From an uncultured Collinsella sp. (GTDB lineage Bacteria; Actinomycetota; Coriobacteriia; Coriobacteriales; Coriobacteriaceae), in the NCBI GenBank assembly GCA_900539035.1, contig UQAU01000007.1:1-64000 (forward strand): 64,000 nt of DNA, given 5' to 3'. Positions 63,117-64,000 of the stretch are shown piece by piece (positions within the stretch are counted from its first letter, which is position 1; every line of letters begins with the position of its first letter). The notes under the pieces were generated by a model. That model was not told where the DNA came from and made no database searches. It saw nothing but the letters and a program-made list of their open reading frames with translations. Made by a program: the position numbers and the translations under genes.

Positions 63117-64000
63117 ATGGACGTCAAGTTTACCGAGCTCGTCGAGCAGCTGAACGGTCTCGACTTTAAGGGCATGTACGGCAGCGACTTCCTGCACACC
63201 TGGGACAAGACCACCGATGAGCTCAAGGCTCTCTACATCGTCGCCGACGCCCTGCGCGAGCTGCGTGAGAACAACGTTTCGTCCAAGATCTTCGACTCGG
63301 GCCTGGCCGTCTCCCTGTTCCGCGACAACTCCACCCGTACGCGCTTCTCCTTCTCTAAGGCCGCCAACCTGCTCGGCCTTGAGCTGCAGGACCTGGACGA
63401 GAAGAAGTCCCAGATCGCTCACGGCGAGACCGTCCGCGAGACCGCTACCATGATCTCCTTCATGGCCGACGTCATCGGCATCCGCGACGACATGTACATC
63501 GGCAAGGGCGACGCCTACATGGCCGAGGTCTCCGAGTCTGTCCGGCAGGCTTACGAGGACGGCGTTCTGGATCACCGTCCCACGCTCATCTCCCTGCAGT
63601 CCGACTCCGATCACCCCACGCAGTCCTCTGCCGACATGCTCTACCTCATCAACGAGTTTGGCGGCCTCGAGAACCTCAAGGGCAAGAAGGTTGCCGTTAC
63701 CTGGGCCTATTCGCCCTCTTACGGCAAGCCGCTGTCCTGCCCGCAGTCGCTGATCAGCCTGCTGCCCCGCTTTGGCATGGACGTCACCCTGGCCCACCCC
63801 GAGGGCTACGACCTCATGCCCGAGGTCGTCGAGCGCGCCAAGGGCTATGCCGCCGAGTCCGGCACCACCTTTAAGCAGGTCAACACCATGGCCGAGGCCT
63901 TCGAGGGCGCCGACATCGTGATCCCCAAGAGCTGGGCTCCGTTTGCCGCCATGGAGAAGCGCACCAACTTGTATGCCGAGGGCGACGACGCCGGCATCGC
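63117..64000 (+). CDS. ygeW: YgeW-type carbamoyltransferase (partial, cut by window end)
   Basis: A knotted-fold carbamoyltransferase. The first ~294 codons are present and the stop lies beyond the window. The carbamoyl-phosphate loop is FRDNSTRTRFSF (~residues 69-80), and the HPTQSSADMLYL segment (~165-176) is present. E. coli YgeW is an orphan carbamoyltransferase beside ygeX and ygeY. In the purine pathway it would pass a ureido group to carbamoyl phosphate for ATP; direction and partner are unproven. ATG 63117 follows AGAAAGGACA. Confidence 0.92.
   Translation, partial: MDVKFTELVEQLNGLDFKGMYGSDFLHTWDKTTDELKALYIVADALRELRENNVSSKIFDSGLAVSLFRDNSTRTRFSFSKAANLLGLELQDLDEKKSQIAHGETVRETATMISFMADVIGIRDDMYIGKGDAYMAEVSESVRQAYEDGVLDHRPTLISLQSDSDHPTQSSADMLYLINEFGGLENLKGKKVAVTWAYSPSYGKPLSCPQSLISLLPRFGMDVTLAHPEGYDLMPEVVERAKGYAAESGTTFKQVNTMAEAFEGADIVIPKSWAPFAAMEKRTNLYAEGDDAGI

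Overview
The window looks like a chromosomal segment from a high-GC gut actinobacterium of the class Coriobacteriia, most likely Collinsella. This is inferred from GC-rich codon use, the family content (FabK-type fatty-acid synthesis, single-chain AccDA, an anaerobic purine-breakdown cluster) and abundant short hairpin repeats. I could run no database search. No rRNA, tRNA, CRISPR array or insertion sequence with a transposase was recognised.

Region 1 (1-16.7 kb) is core information processing. After an odd poly-C stretch come rplJ-rplL behind an attenuator-like leader, galU, rpoB-rpoC, then a small ECF sigma/anti-sigma operon with its own SigW-like promoter, then rpsL-rpsG-fusA-rpsJ. Region 2 (16.8-26.9 kb) holds divergent birA and a complete type II fatty-acid operon (fabH, acpP, fabK, fabD, fabG, fabF, accB, fabZ, accC, fused accDA). 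An operator-like repeated motif sits between birA and fabH. Region 3 (26.9-30.2 kb) has a lone PTS EIIC protein bracketed by small repeats, a cation-efflux protein and a histidine phosphatase. Region 4 (30.2-36.5 kb) is a broken S10/spc ribosomal cluster, rplC to rplX. It lacks rpsJ, which lies with fusA, and ends at a terminator where rplE would be expected. Region 5 (36.5-42.8 kb) has a sugar-type oxidoreductase with a DeoR regulator, an RluA-family pseudouridine synthase, a U32 peptidase/RlhA-like protein and ridA.

Region 6 (42.8-64 kb) is an anaerobic purine (xanthine/urate) breakdown locus in two blocks. The first is a PAS-HTH regulator, NCS2 permease, ssnA, ygfK, a 4x[4Fe-4S] ferredoxin and a molybdenum hydroxylase. 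The second is a related PAS-HTH regulator, ygeX (diaminopropionate ammonia-lyase), ygeY and ygeW (cut by the window end). The likely flow is uptake, ring oxidation or reduction by the molybdoenzyme with YgfK and ferredoxin carrying electrons, hydrolysis by SsnA/YgeY, then pyruvate plus ammonia from YgeX and carbamoyl transfer by YgeW. Between the blocks lies accessory DNA: an AAA ATPase with a perfect 24-bp palindrome at its start, hairpin repeats on both sides of it, an LAATG-type sortase-anchored surface protein, and two hypothetical proteins.

The best candidates for something undescribed are: (i) a family of 141-165 nt elements, seen at 12.9 kb and 30.2 kb, with a 67-nt conserved core, compensatory base changes in the core hairpin, and long self-complementary arms whose sequence differs completely between copies; (ii) a shared GGAYACGCCCG motif upstream of three ribosomal-protein transcription units; (iii) the ATPase module with its palindrome; (iv) paired PAS-HTH regulators flanking the purine genes.
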